A DNA stretch of 6,897 nt from an uncultured Coriobacteriaceae bacterium (GTDB lineage: Bacteria; Actinomycetota; Coriobacteriia; Coriobacteriales; Eggerthellaceae): the NCBI GenBank assembly GCA_900554945.1, contig USJN01000080.1:1-6897 (forward strand). The letters run 5' to 3'. Position 1 is the first letter of the stretch, and every line of letters starts with the position of its first letter. Positions 1 through 5,933 of the stretch are shown one piece after another. Below the pieces are notes generated by a model, which was not told the origin of the DNA, ran no database searches, and was given only the letters and a program-made list of their open reading frames with translations. The translations under genes were made by a program, and so were the position numbers.

Positions 1-19
1 TATGCGAGAGAGGGAACGC

Positions 20-553
20 ATGATTATTCGACCGGCAACCCATTCCGACGTTGAGCGTATGGACGAGATCTGCGAGGCGGCGAAGGCAGCCATGCGGAAC
101 ATGGATATCGATCAGTGGCAAGACGGCTACCCCAACCGCGCATGCTGGGAGGCGGATGTCGACGACGGCTTCGCGTACGTGGCGGAAACCGACGAGGGAA
201 CGGTTGCGGGAATGTTCGCCCTCGTCACCAACGCCGAGACGCGCGACCCAGAGCCCTTGTACGGCGTAATCGACGGCGCATGGCTCACATCCACAGCAAA
301 CTACGCTGTCGCGCACCGCGTTGGCGTGGCCGCGGAGGCAAAGGGCAGAGGCATCGCGGGAACGATGCTCAACTTCGCGTGCGACAAAGCCGCTCAGATG
401 GGGCTTGCCTCGGTCCGCATCGACACTCATGCCGACAACAAGCCCATGCAGCGTGCCCTCCGTAAAGCCGGATTCAGCTTATGCGGCGTCATCACCCTAG
501 TGGAGGGAAACGATGCGGGAGCGCAACGGATCGCATTCGAGAAGCTCGTGTAA
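20..553 (+). CDS. GNAT family N-acetyltransferase
   Basis: Predicted cytoplasmic acetyl-CoA-dependent N-acyltransferase of 177 aa, a normal single-domain GNAT length; the substrate cannot be read from the sequence. The N-terminus (IIRPAT, then SDVERM) is the usual first GNAT strand and helix. Residues 31-54 carry the QWQDGYPN motif followed by an FAYV strand, a pattern I recall from a subgroup of Gram-positive GNATs. The acetyl-CoA pyrophosphate loop is at about 101-117 (VGVAAEAKGRGIAG), and the C-terminal motif at about 133-152 has RIDTHADN, then M..ALRKAGF. An in-frame ATG at position 2 would add six residues (MRERER), but those codons contain the ribosome binding site (AGAGGGA at 9-15, 4 nt before the ATG at 20), so the ATG at 20 is preferred. 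It converges on gpsA. Family is sure, specificity unknown. Confidence 0.9.
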   Translation: MIIRPATHSDVERMDEICEAAKAAMRNMDIDQWQDGYPNRACWEADVDDGFAYVAETDEGTVAGMFALVTNAETRDPEPLYGVIDGAWLTSTANYAVAHRVGVAAEAKGRGIAGTMLNFACDKAAQMGLASVRIDTHADNKPMQRALRKAGFSLCGVITLVEGNDAGAQRIAFEKLV

Positions 554-833
554 GCGCACCCGCATAGCAACCGGCGCCTGTCTGCGTGATGAGTACAGCA
601 AGCAAAACCAACCGAGCCCACGGCATGTCGCGCGACGTCAAGCGAGGCCGAGACGCCCGTCGTCCGACGCTCGACGACAAGTAAGGTCCTGCTGGGCTCG
701 CCGCCTGCCGCCCGACGGCGAGCCAAACCACCGAGCTTGCCGCCCGTTGCCAAACGAGGCAACCGAACGATGACCCGTCACGCATAGGGGCTTTACCGCA
801 GCAGCTTCGACCGCAAATAAACGGGAAAATAAG
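554..833. other. Intergenic gap between convergent genes, rich in inverted repeats
   Basis: These 280 nt separate the ends of the GNAT gene and gpsA. No reading frame here has a ribosome binding site or recognisable protein; the open frames are by-products of high GC. Seen directly are five short inverted repeats in about 155 nt: the palindrome GTCGCGCGAC (627-636), GTCGTC/GACGAC (659-678), a 9-bp stem (695-724), GTTGCC/GGCAAC (746-763) and TGAC/GTCA (771-780). TGCCGCCCG occurs twice (706-714 and 738-746). The stretch just after the gpsA stop (about 810-833) is AT-richer. The likely role is transcript termination or mRNA 3'-end protection for both genes, but none of the stems is followed by a T run. 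Confidence 0.6.
695..724. terminator. Candidate terminator or 3'-end hairpin without a T tract
   Basis: GGCTCGCCG at 695-703 pairs perfectly with CGGCGAGCC at 716-724 across a 12-nt loop, giving a 9-bp, GC-rich stem. It lies about 140 nt past the GNAT stop and about 110 nt past the gpsA stop. Neither strand has a T run after the stem (AAACC on +, CAGCAGG on -), so it does not meet the standard intrinsic terminator definition. It could act as an mRNA-stabilising stem or with Rho. Confidence 0.35.
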
Positions 834-1835
834 TTAGATTCCGTAGAATTCAGGCTTCAACGAACGGCTCGTCAGATCGCGAGCGAGTGATTTCGGGTCA
901 GCACCCTCCCACACTACGGAGCGGACTGCGTCAGCGATAGGCAGATCGACACCGTAGCGGTCGGCGAGCACCTTTACGTTGCGGCATGCGTTGGCGCCCT
1001 CGGCGACCATGTGCGTCTCGGCGGTGAAATCCTCGAGCGTCTTGCCAGCTGCAAGCATCTCGCCGAACGTGCGGTTGCGCGAATGGTGAGACATGCATGT
1101 AGCGACCATGTCCCCCGTACCCGCAAGCCCCATGCAGGTGATCGCATTGCCACCGCAGGCCACCACGAGCCGGCTCATCTCGGCCAGGCCGCGCGACACG
1201 AGGAGCGCCGCAGTGTTGTCGCCGAACCCAAGCCCGTAGGACATGCCCACGGCAATCGCGACCACATTCTTGAAAGCGGCGCACAGCTCCACCCCGCACG
1301 CGTCCTCACTCGTATAGGCACGGAACGACTCGCACGCGAACAGCTCCTGGAAAAACGCTGCCGTATCAGGCGATTCGCTCGCAATAACCGTGGCAGCGGG
1401 AACGCCGCGCACCACTTCCTCGGCGTGGTTGGGCCCCGAAAGCACGGCAAATCGGCTGCGATTGCCCATCTCGGCGTCGAGGATGTCGATGGGGAGAAGC
1501 CCACTGCCCTCCTCGATGCCCTTCGAGCACACGACGACGGGGAAGTCGGAGTCGACCACGTCGGCTAAGGCGCGCGCCGCCCCGCGCACGAGCGTCGAGG
1601 GCGTCACGATAACGGCCGCGCGTGCGCGCAGCAGCGTATCGCGATACGAAAGTGTGGCAACAACGTCGGGATTCAGCTCGACATCGCTAAGGTAGCGAGG
1701 GTTCTTGTGCTCAGAGTTGATCGCCTTCACCACTTCGGGCTTGCGTGCCCAAAGCCCCACGTTATGGCCGTTGTTCGCAAGCACCTGCGAAAGCGCGGTG
1801 CCCCAAGAGCCCGCGCCGATAACCGAAACCTTCAT
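834..1835 (-). CDS. gpsA: Glycerol-3-phosphate dehydrogenase [NAD(P)+], GpsA
   Basis: Cytosolic enzyme reducing dihydroxyacetone phosphate to sn-glycerol-3-phosphate with NAD(P)H, supplying the backbone for phospholipids. The 333 aa are full length for the family. The Rossmann nucleotide loop is GAGSWGTA (7-14). CSKGIE (103-108) holds one conserved lysine (K105), SGPNHAEEV follows at 133-141, and AAFKN (186-190) holds the second, K189, expected at the active site. The C-terminal helical domain contains GLAGTGD (236-242) and SRNRTFG (252-258), both family signatures. The start is an ATG preceded by AAAGGAG (1842-1848), a strong Shine-Dalgarno within the plsY end, 6 nt from the ATG. It follows plsY by 3 nt, and PlsY uses its product directly. 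No key residue is missing. Confidence 0.97.
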   Translation of the reverse strand: MKVSVIGAGSWGTALSQVLANNGHNVGLWARKPEVVKAINSEHKNPRYLSDVELNPDVVATLSYRDTLLRARAAVIVTPSTLVRGAARALADVVDSDFPVVVCSKGIEEGSGLLPIDILDAEMGNRSRFAVLSGPNHAEEVVRGVPAATVIASESPDTAAFFQELFACESFRAYTSEDACGVELCAAFKNVVAIAVGMSYGLGFGDNTAALLVSRGLAEMSRLVVACGGNAITCMGLAGTGDMVATCMSHHSRNRTFGEMLAAGKTLEDFTAETHMVAEGANACRNVKVLADRYGVDLPIADAVRSVVWEGADPKSLARDLTSRSLKPEFYGI

Positions 1836-1838
1836 GCG

Positions 1839-2498
1839 CTACTCCTTTGCCTTGTCTCCGATGCGGCGCTCGGTCCCCATTGCGAGGCGATGGATGTTGC
1901 CGCGATGCGCCCAAATAACAACGAGTGCAGTGACCAGGCACAACACCCATGCAATCGGGTCGAATGCCTGGAAGAGGAAGTAGTACGCCGCAAAAATCGG
2001 GCACACGATCGCCGCCGCGAGCGAGCCCGCCGACACGAATCGCGAGATAGCGACCACCACGGCGAAGACGGCGATCTCCAGAAGCGCGCCCATCACGCCG
2101 AAGGTCACGAACAGGCAGCCAACCGCGACCGCGATTCCCTTACCGCCCTTGAACTTGAGCCAGGGGCTGAAGATATGCCCGAGCGTGCAGCAGAGGAAGG
2201 CAAGCGTCACCACCGTGGAAGCGCTCACCGGCGAATCGGCCGCCACGCCGGCGCCGGGGATGAAGTTCGCCAGCACGAAAAGGGCAATCAGGCCCGAGAG
2301 CAGGCCCTTGCCAAAATCGAGCACGAACACCGCGACACCGCCCTTCTTGCCCATGGTGCGCATGGCGTTGGTGGTCCCGATGTTGCCGCTGCCGTGCTCG
2401 CGGATGTCGGTATGGAACACCGACTTCGAGATGATGAGTCCCCAGGGAATCGACCCCAAAAGGAAGCAGACAACAGCAAGCAGCACGAGCGAGAACAA
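1839..2498 (-). CDS. plsY: Acyl-phosphate:glycerol-3-phosphate acyltransferase, PlsY (TTG start)
   Basis: Integral membrane enzyme transferring an acyl chain from acyl-phosphate (made by PlsX, not in this window) to sn-glycerol-3-phosphate, giving lysophosphatidate. From the proposed start it has 219 aa, close to the usual 200 or so. Hydrophobic segments alternate with three conserved motifs: GSIPWG (15-20) then GSGNIGTTN (36-44); GHIFSPW and KFKGGKGIA (107-123), the acyl-phosphate loop; and HRGNIHRL then GTE (198-209). The open frame extends 28 codons upstream to a TTG at 2582, but that codon has no convincing ribosome binding site. The TTG at 2496-2498 sits 6 nt after AAAGGAG and gives the short hydrophobic start MFSLVLLAVVCFLLGSIP typical of PlsY. 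The exact N-terminus is inferred; the identity is clear. Confidence 0.93.
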   Translation of the reverse strand: MFSLVLLAVVCFLLGSIPWGLIISKSVFHTDIREHGSGNIGTTNAMRTMGKKGGVAVFVLDFGKGLLSGLIALFVLANFIPGAGVAADSPVSASTVVTLAFLCCTLGHIFSPWLKFKGGKGIAVAVGCLFVTFGVMGALLEIAVFAVVVAISRFVSAGSLAAAIVCPIFAAYYFLFQAFDPIAWVLCLVTALVVIWAHRGNIHRLAMGTERRIGDKAKE

Positions 2499-2504
2499 AA
2501 CAAA

Positions 2505-2511
2505 CTCCTTT
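2505..2511 (-). promoter_or_regulatory. Ribosome binding site that decides the plsY start
   Basis: On the minus strand this reads AAAGGAG, followed by the 6-nt spacer TTTGTT and then TTG. It is the same sequence as the gpsA Shine-Dalgarno, with the same 6-nt spacing. It lies inside the longer open frame, so it argues for initiation at 2498 rather than at 2582. Confidence 0.7.
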
Positions 2512-2623
2512 GCAAACAGCAACCAACAAGCAGCAATCGCGCCCGAAACAAGGCAGCCCGAGAACTCGAAGCTCAGGCGCAACCAGGGCAGCGATCAAGG
2601 CGAACCGAAATGACACCGACAAC

Positions 2624-2645
2624 GGGGACTGCAGGCGGCAGCCCC
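2624..2645 (-). terminator. Stem-loop in the der-plsY gap, weak terminator or processing site
   Basis: GGGG (2624-2627) and CTGC (2629-2632) pair with GCAG (2638-2641) and CCCC (2642-2645), with one bulged base at 2628 and a 5-nt loop. The 8-bp stem begins about 11 nt after the der stop. On the minus strand it is followed by GTTGTCGG, not a T run, so full termination is unlikely. It may attenuate read-through, mark an RNA processing point, or stabilise the upstream der message. The remaining 125 nt or so up to the plsY start show no gene. Confidence 0.4.
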
Positions 2646-2656
2646 GCGCGATCAGC

Positions 2657-3979
2657 CTAGTCCTTCTTCTTGAATTTGAGGCGGATGGGCGTACCCTCTA
2701 AATCGAACGTCTTGCGCAGACGGTTCTCCAGAAAGCGCTCGTAGTTGTCGGTCACCAGGTCAGGACGATTCACGAACACCGTGAAATGCGGCGGGCAGGT
2801 GCCCGTCTGCGTGACATACTTCATGCGCAGCACGGCCTTGCCCTGCGACACCGTGTGGCCGGTCTCGCGGATGGAAGACAGCCACGAGTTGAGCTTGTTG
2901 GTGGAAATCGTCTGGCTGAAACCGGCGTAGGCCTTGTCGACAGCGTCCCAGATGCGGTCGACCTTCTTGCCTGTGAGTGCGCAGGTGGCGACGACGGGCG
3001 CATAGCCGACGAAGGTCATGCGGTCCTCGATGCGCTCGCGGACCTCGGCTTTCGCCTCGGGGCCTTCTACGAGGTCCCACTTGTTCAGCACGATGATCAT
3101 GGCGCATCCGCGCTCGGCCGCAAAGCCCGCCACGCGCTGGTCCTGGTCGGTCAGGCCGATCGAGCCGTCGATCACGAGCAACGCGACGTCGGCGCGGTCG
3201 ATGGCGCGCATCGCGCGGACGAAGCCGTAGTACTCCACGTCCTCGTCGATCTGGCTTTTGCGGCGCAGGCCCGCCGTGTCAACGATGCGGTACTTCTTGC
3301 CGTCGTGAACAACCACCGTGTCGATGGCGTCGCGCGTGGTGCCCGCCACATCTGAGACGATGGAGCGGTCGTTGTTGGTGAGACGGTTGGTGAGCGAGGA
3401 CTTGCCCGCATTCGGGCGGCCGATGATGGCGACGTTGATGATGTCCTCGTCGTCTTCTTCATCCTCGAAGCTGCAATCGACTTTGCGCAGGTGATCAACC
3501 ACCTCGTCGAGCAAATCGCCCGTGCCATGACCGTGCGTGGCGGAGATGGGGAACGGGTCGCCCAGGCCCAGCTGGTAGAATTCCCACAGCTCATCGAGCT
3601 TGTTAGGGGTGTCGAGCTTGTTGACTGCGAGCAGCACCGGCTTGGAAGTCTTGCGCAGGATGCGTGCAACCTCCTCGTCATCGGCGTTGATGCCGGTCTT
3701 GCCATCCACGATGAAGACGATCACGTCGGCCTCGTTGGTCGCCTCAAACGCCTGCGAGCGGATGGAGCCCTGGAACTGGTCTTCCGTGCCCATCTCGATG
3801 CCGCCGGTGTCGATCAGCTTGAACTCGATGCCGTTCCAGTCGGCCTTGTGGTACGAACGGTCACGCGTGACGCCGCGCATCTCGTGCACGATAGCCTCAT
3901 CGGCCTCGGCGATTCGATTGACGAACGTGGATTTGCCCACGTTCGGGCGGCCTACGACCGCAACGATTGGTAATGCCAT
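2657..3979 (-). CDS. der: Ribosome biogenesis GTPase Der (EngA)
   Basis: Essential double GTPase that acts in the cytosol on maturation of the 50S ribosomal subunit. The 440 aa match the family. GTPase domain 1 has GRPNVGKS (10-17), GVTRD (36-40), DTGG (57-60), NKLD (120-123) and SAT (146-148). An acidic linker (FEDEEDDED, 171-179) leads to GTPase domain 2: GRPNAGKS (187-194), GTTRD (213-217), DTAG (234-237), NKWD (299-302) and TCALTG (332-337), where the usual serine of SALTG is a cysteine. The C-terminal KH-like domain runs from about 350 and ends in a basic tail, LKFKKKD. The ATG start has GAAGGA (3989-3994) 9 nt upstream, formed by the last codons and stop of the DUF512 gene, 6 nt away. 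All nucleotide-binding motifs are intact. Confidence 0.97.
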   Translation of the reverse strand: MALPIVAVVGRPNVGKSTFVNRIAEADEAIVHEMRGVTRDRSYHKADWNGIEFKLIDTGGIEMGTEDQFQGSIRSQAFEATNEADVIVFIVDGKTGINADDEEVARILRKTSKPVLLAVNKLDTPNKLDELWEFYQLGLGDPFPISATHGHGTGDLLDEVVDHLRKVDCSFEDEEDDEDIINVAIIGRPNAGKSSLTNRLTNNDRSIVSDVAGTTRDAIDTVVVHDGKKYRIVDTAGLRRKSQIDEDVEYYGFVRAMRAIDRADVALLVIDGSIGLTDQDQRVAGFAAERGCAMIIVLNKWDLVEGPEAKAEVRERIEDRMTFVGYAPVVATCALTGKKVDRIWDAVDKAYAGFSQTISTNKLNSWLSSIRETGHTVSQGKAVLRMKYVTQTGTCPPHFTVFVNRPDLVTDNYERFLENRLRKTFDLEGTPIRLKFKKKD

Positions 3980-3985
3980 ATTGGT

Positions 3986-5494
3986 CTATCCTTCAAAGCT
4001 CTTGGCGCGCAAATCAGCGGCCAGGCGGGCGATTTCCGGTAAAAATTCCGAACCGTTACAGGATACCACGGCCACATGCGCACCTGCGGCTTTTTCGATA
4101 TCCGCAAGCGTCATGTCGTCGAGCGTCACCCCGTCATCGTTGAATACGACGCGCGGGATGCAGAAGAGGGCGAGCAGCGAGTCGCTCGGAGCGGGCGAGT
4201 CGGCGTCTTCGAGTGAGGCTGGCTCGTCAAGCGGCCCCTCCCCCAAGGCGGCATCTCGAATCGCACGCACGATATCGCAGCCGCAGAGAAGCCCCGTCAC
4301 GTCAACGTTTCCGCCGAAGAAGTCGTTTTTCACGAACAGCGGGCTCGCAAGTCCCGCCACGGCGCTTTCCCCCACAAGGCGCGCCGCGAACCCGCGCGTA
4401 GCGTAACCGAACACCAGGCGCGCGACAACGTTGAACTTGCGAAGCGCTTGCGCGCAAACGGCGTCCGCGCCCGACTCCACGGCTCGCCGCCAATCGTCGG
4501 CAAACGAGCGCACGATTCCCACACCGTCCTCGAACATCTCGAACTCGCCGTAGCAGCTGGCGGGCGGAAGATGCTCGAGCAACGCGTCGCCATAGGCGTT
4601 GCAGTAGAACTCGTCGGCAGCAAAGGCCCAAAGGGTCCCCCGCTCGGCGAGGGCGCGTTTCTGAACAGGCTTTATAACCTCCATCGCGCGATAGGCGGCG
4701 TCGGGGTCGTCGAAGCTTTTCGTGAAGCACGTCTGATGCTTGGTGAACCCGAGCGGAACGATGCAGACGTCGAGGATCCCCGGCCGCGCGTAAGCCCACC
4801 CGAGCGTCTCGCGCAGCACTTCCCCATCGTTCTCATCGGGCATGAGAACGATTTGTGCGTGGAATTCGATGCCGGCGGCGAGCAGACGGTCGAGTACCTC
4901 GATGCCATGGGCGGCGTGCTTGCCGATGATGCGGCGGCGGACCTCGGGGTTCGAAGCGTGCAGAGACACGCGCAAAGGGCTGATGTGTTGCTCGATAATA
5001 CGCGCCTCGTCTTCGGCGGAGAGGTTCGTGAAGGTGACGAACGTTCCCGCGAGGAAGCTCAGACGGAAGTCGTCGTCGCGCAGCGTGAGGGACGCCCGCA
5101 TGTCGTCGGGGAGCTGGCGCATGAAGCAGAAGATGCAGGCGTTGCGGCACTGCTTCACGCCGTCGAACACCACGCCGTCGAACTCGAAGCCCCAGTCCTC
5201 GCCCTCGTCGCGGAAAAGGTCGACCTCCCCTGCCTCGCCGTCGAGGTCGATGTATCCCACCGTAATCTCGTCTTCAGCAGAAAGCCAGCGCCAGTCGATC
5301 AGGTCACGCACAGGCTCGCCGTCGACCGTGGTGATAAAGCAGCCGGGTTCGAATCCTGCGTCGTCGGCAGGGCTTTCGGGAGCAACGAACGCAATTTCGG
5401 CGCGGGGCGGGAGCTTTTTGCTCGCACGCGAACCTGCCGCGCGCGCATTGCCCGCAGCTTCGCGATCGATATCTTTCGAGGGGTATACCGCCAC
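3986..5494 (-). CDS. DUF512 / PDZ / radical SAM protein, function unsettled
   Basis: A 502-aa predicted cytosolic iron-sulfur protein of the DUF512 family, which has no established reaction that I know of. A short Ala/Arg/Lys-rich leader (about 1-30) precedes a PDZ-like domain (about 33-95, with PADDAGFEPGCFI and VDGEPV). The radical SAM domain begins with C116-x3-C120-x2-C123 (CRNACIFCF), the usual CX3CX2C ligands for a 4Fe-4S cluster and S-adenosylmethionine. The C-terminal DUF512 region (about 290-480) contains DEFYCNAYGD and several further cysteines. A low-complexity acidic stretch (about 418-440) may be a lineage insert. The start is GTG, set by AAAGGA (5503-5508) 8 nt upstream; an ATG at 5500-5502 is out of frame. 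It heads the operon, 6 nt before der. Alternative function is open. Confidence 0.9.
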   Translation of the reverse strand: MAVYPSKDIDREAAGNARAAGSRASKKLPPRAEIAFVAPESPADDAGFEPGCFITTVDGEPVRDLIDWRWLSAEDEITVGYIDLDGEAGEVDLFRDEGEDWGFEFDGVVFDGVKQCRNACIFCFMRQLPDDMRASLTLRDDDFRLSFLAGTFVTFTNLSAEDEARIIEQHISPLRVSLHASNPEVRRRIIGKHAAHGIEVLDRLLAAGIEFHAQIVLMPDENDGEVLRETLGWAYARPGILDVCIVPLGFTKHQTCFTKSFDDPDAAYRAMEVIKPVQKRALAERGTLWAFAADEFYCNAYGDALLEHLPPASCYGEFEMFEDGVGIVRSFADDWRRAVESGADAVCAQALRKFNVVARLVFGYATRGFAARLVGESAVAGLASPLFVKNDFFGGNVDVTGLLCGCDIVRAIRDAALGEGPLDEPASLEDADSPAPSDSLLALFCIPRVVFNDDGVTLDDMTLADIEKAAGAHVAVVSCNGSEFLPEIARLAADLRAKSFEG

Positions 5495-5524
5495 GCGCGC
5501 ATTCCTTTCCCGCTATGTCGTAAG

Positions 5525-5582
5525 ACGCCTGGCCCTAGAGCGCCCGACGCCTTTCCCGAAGCTGCCTGCTCTTAATACGCCT
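5525..5582. repeat. Three direct copies of ACGCCT ahead of the operon
   Basis: ACGCCT occurs at 5525-5530, 5547-5552 and 5577-5582, the first two within the longer repeat GACGCCT. Centre spacings are 22 and 30 nt, roughly two and three helical turns. The third copy overlaps the end of the candidate -10 element and the other two fall in the expected 5' leader of the DUF512 gene. This could be an operator array or chance in GC-rich DNA. Confidence 0.35.
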
Positions 5583-5599
5583 GCCCCATGGTCCTTCAA
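5572..5599 (-). promoter_or_regulatory. Candidate promoter of the DUF512-der-plsY-gpsA operon
   Basis: On the minus strand TTGAAG (5594-5599) and TATTAA (5572-5577) are separated by 16 nt. Each matches the housekeeping consensus (TTGACA, TATAAT) at four of six positions. Transcription would start near 5565 and leave a leader of about 70 nt before the GTG. The match is modest and other weak boxes exist, so this is a proposal only. Confidence 0.35.
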
Positions 5600-5933
5600 C
5601 GTTGCCCGCTCCTTCGGTAACTGCTCTATGCTAAACGAGAATCGGCAGCGCGGGAACAACCTCATTCAAAGCACGCAAGCTGAAAGCGAGCAGGGACATA
5701 AAATGCTCATTCCAGGCCGGGGATTCCCCTCGTTTGCAAGCCTAGGAGTCTCTCACCCATAAACCGCACGAGCGCGCACCTTCCGAAAATGCCCCGCAAC
5801 AGAAAACGCTCATTACACAACTGCGCGATTCATGAAATGTCCCTGTCCCATACAAAGGACTCTCAAAAGCTACGACGTGGAGGACAATCTCGCATCCCGC
5901 CGAGAAGAGCGGACAAGACGAAGGATGGAAGCA

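Larger units (their letters stand above)
834..5494 (-). other. Four-gene operon: DUF512 radical SAM - der - plsY - gpsA
   Basis: Four genes run on the minus strand with gaps of 6 nt (DUF512 gene to der), 158 nt (der to plsY, with the TTG start proposed here) and 3 nt (plsY to gpsA). The ribosome binding sites of der and gpsA lie inside the last codons of the gene before them, which suggests translational coupling. The 158-nt gap holds a stem-loop that could adjust expression of the lipid pair relative to the first two genes. The only plausible promoter I see is upstream of 5494. That all four are on one transcript is inferred from spacing and orientation. Confidence 0.75.
5495..5933. other. 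439-nt intergenic region between divergent genes
   Basis: It lies between the starts of the DUF512 gene (-) and the RNA ligase gene (+), so it should hold promoters for both. On the minus strand I see one promoter-like pair and three ACGCCT copies (listed separately). For the plus strand, two weak pairs are visible: TTGCAA (5734-5739) with CATAAA (5758-5763), spacer 18, and TTCATG (5829-5834) with TACAAA (5851-5856), spacer 16. I cannot choose between them. GGGGATTCCCC (5719-5729) is a small inverted repeat. A 44-codon frame at 5628-5762 (+) has no ribosome binding site and no recognisable product. No tRNA or riboswitch fold was recognised. Confidence 0.55.

Noticed and set aside
492..785. 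Minus-strand open frame of 97 codons in the GNAT-gpsA gap
   Set aside because: No ribosome binding site or family resemblance. It overlaps the GNAT end and crosses the inverted repeats that better explain the region.
1707..2660. Plus-strand open frame of 317 codons opposite plsY and the gpsA start
   Set aside because: It is antisense to two well-identified genes, and its translation is a low-complexity Arg/His/Glu-rich string typical of a shadow frame.
4448..5575. Long plus-strand open frame of 375 codons opposite the DUF512 gene
   Set aside because: It lies almost wholly antisense to a clear radical-SAM gene, has no recognisable motif, and is the kind of open frame expected opposite a GC-rich gene. 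The overlapping frame at 4842-5762 is rejected for the same reason.
5628..5762. Possible 44-aa small protein upstream of the RNA ligase
   Set aside because: There is no Shine-Dalgarno before the ATG at 5628 and the composition is unremarkable, so it cannot be supported without conservation.
5691..5845. Inverted repeat CAGGGACAT (5691-5699) / ATGTCCCTG (5837-5845)
   Set aside because: Nine matching bases 137 nt apart are not far from chance in a 440-nt region, and the match does not extend into the flanks.
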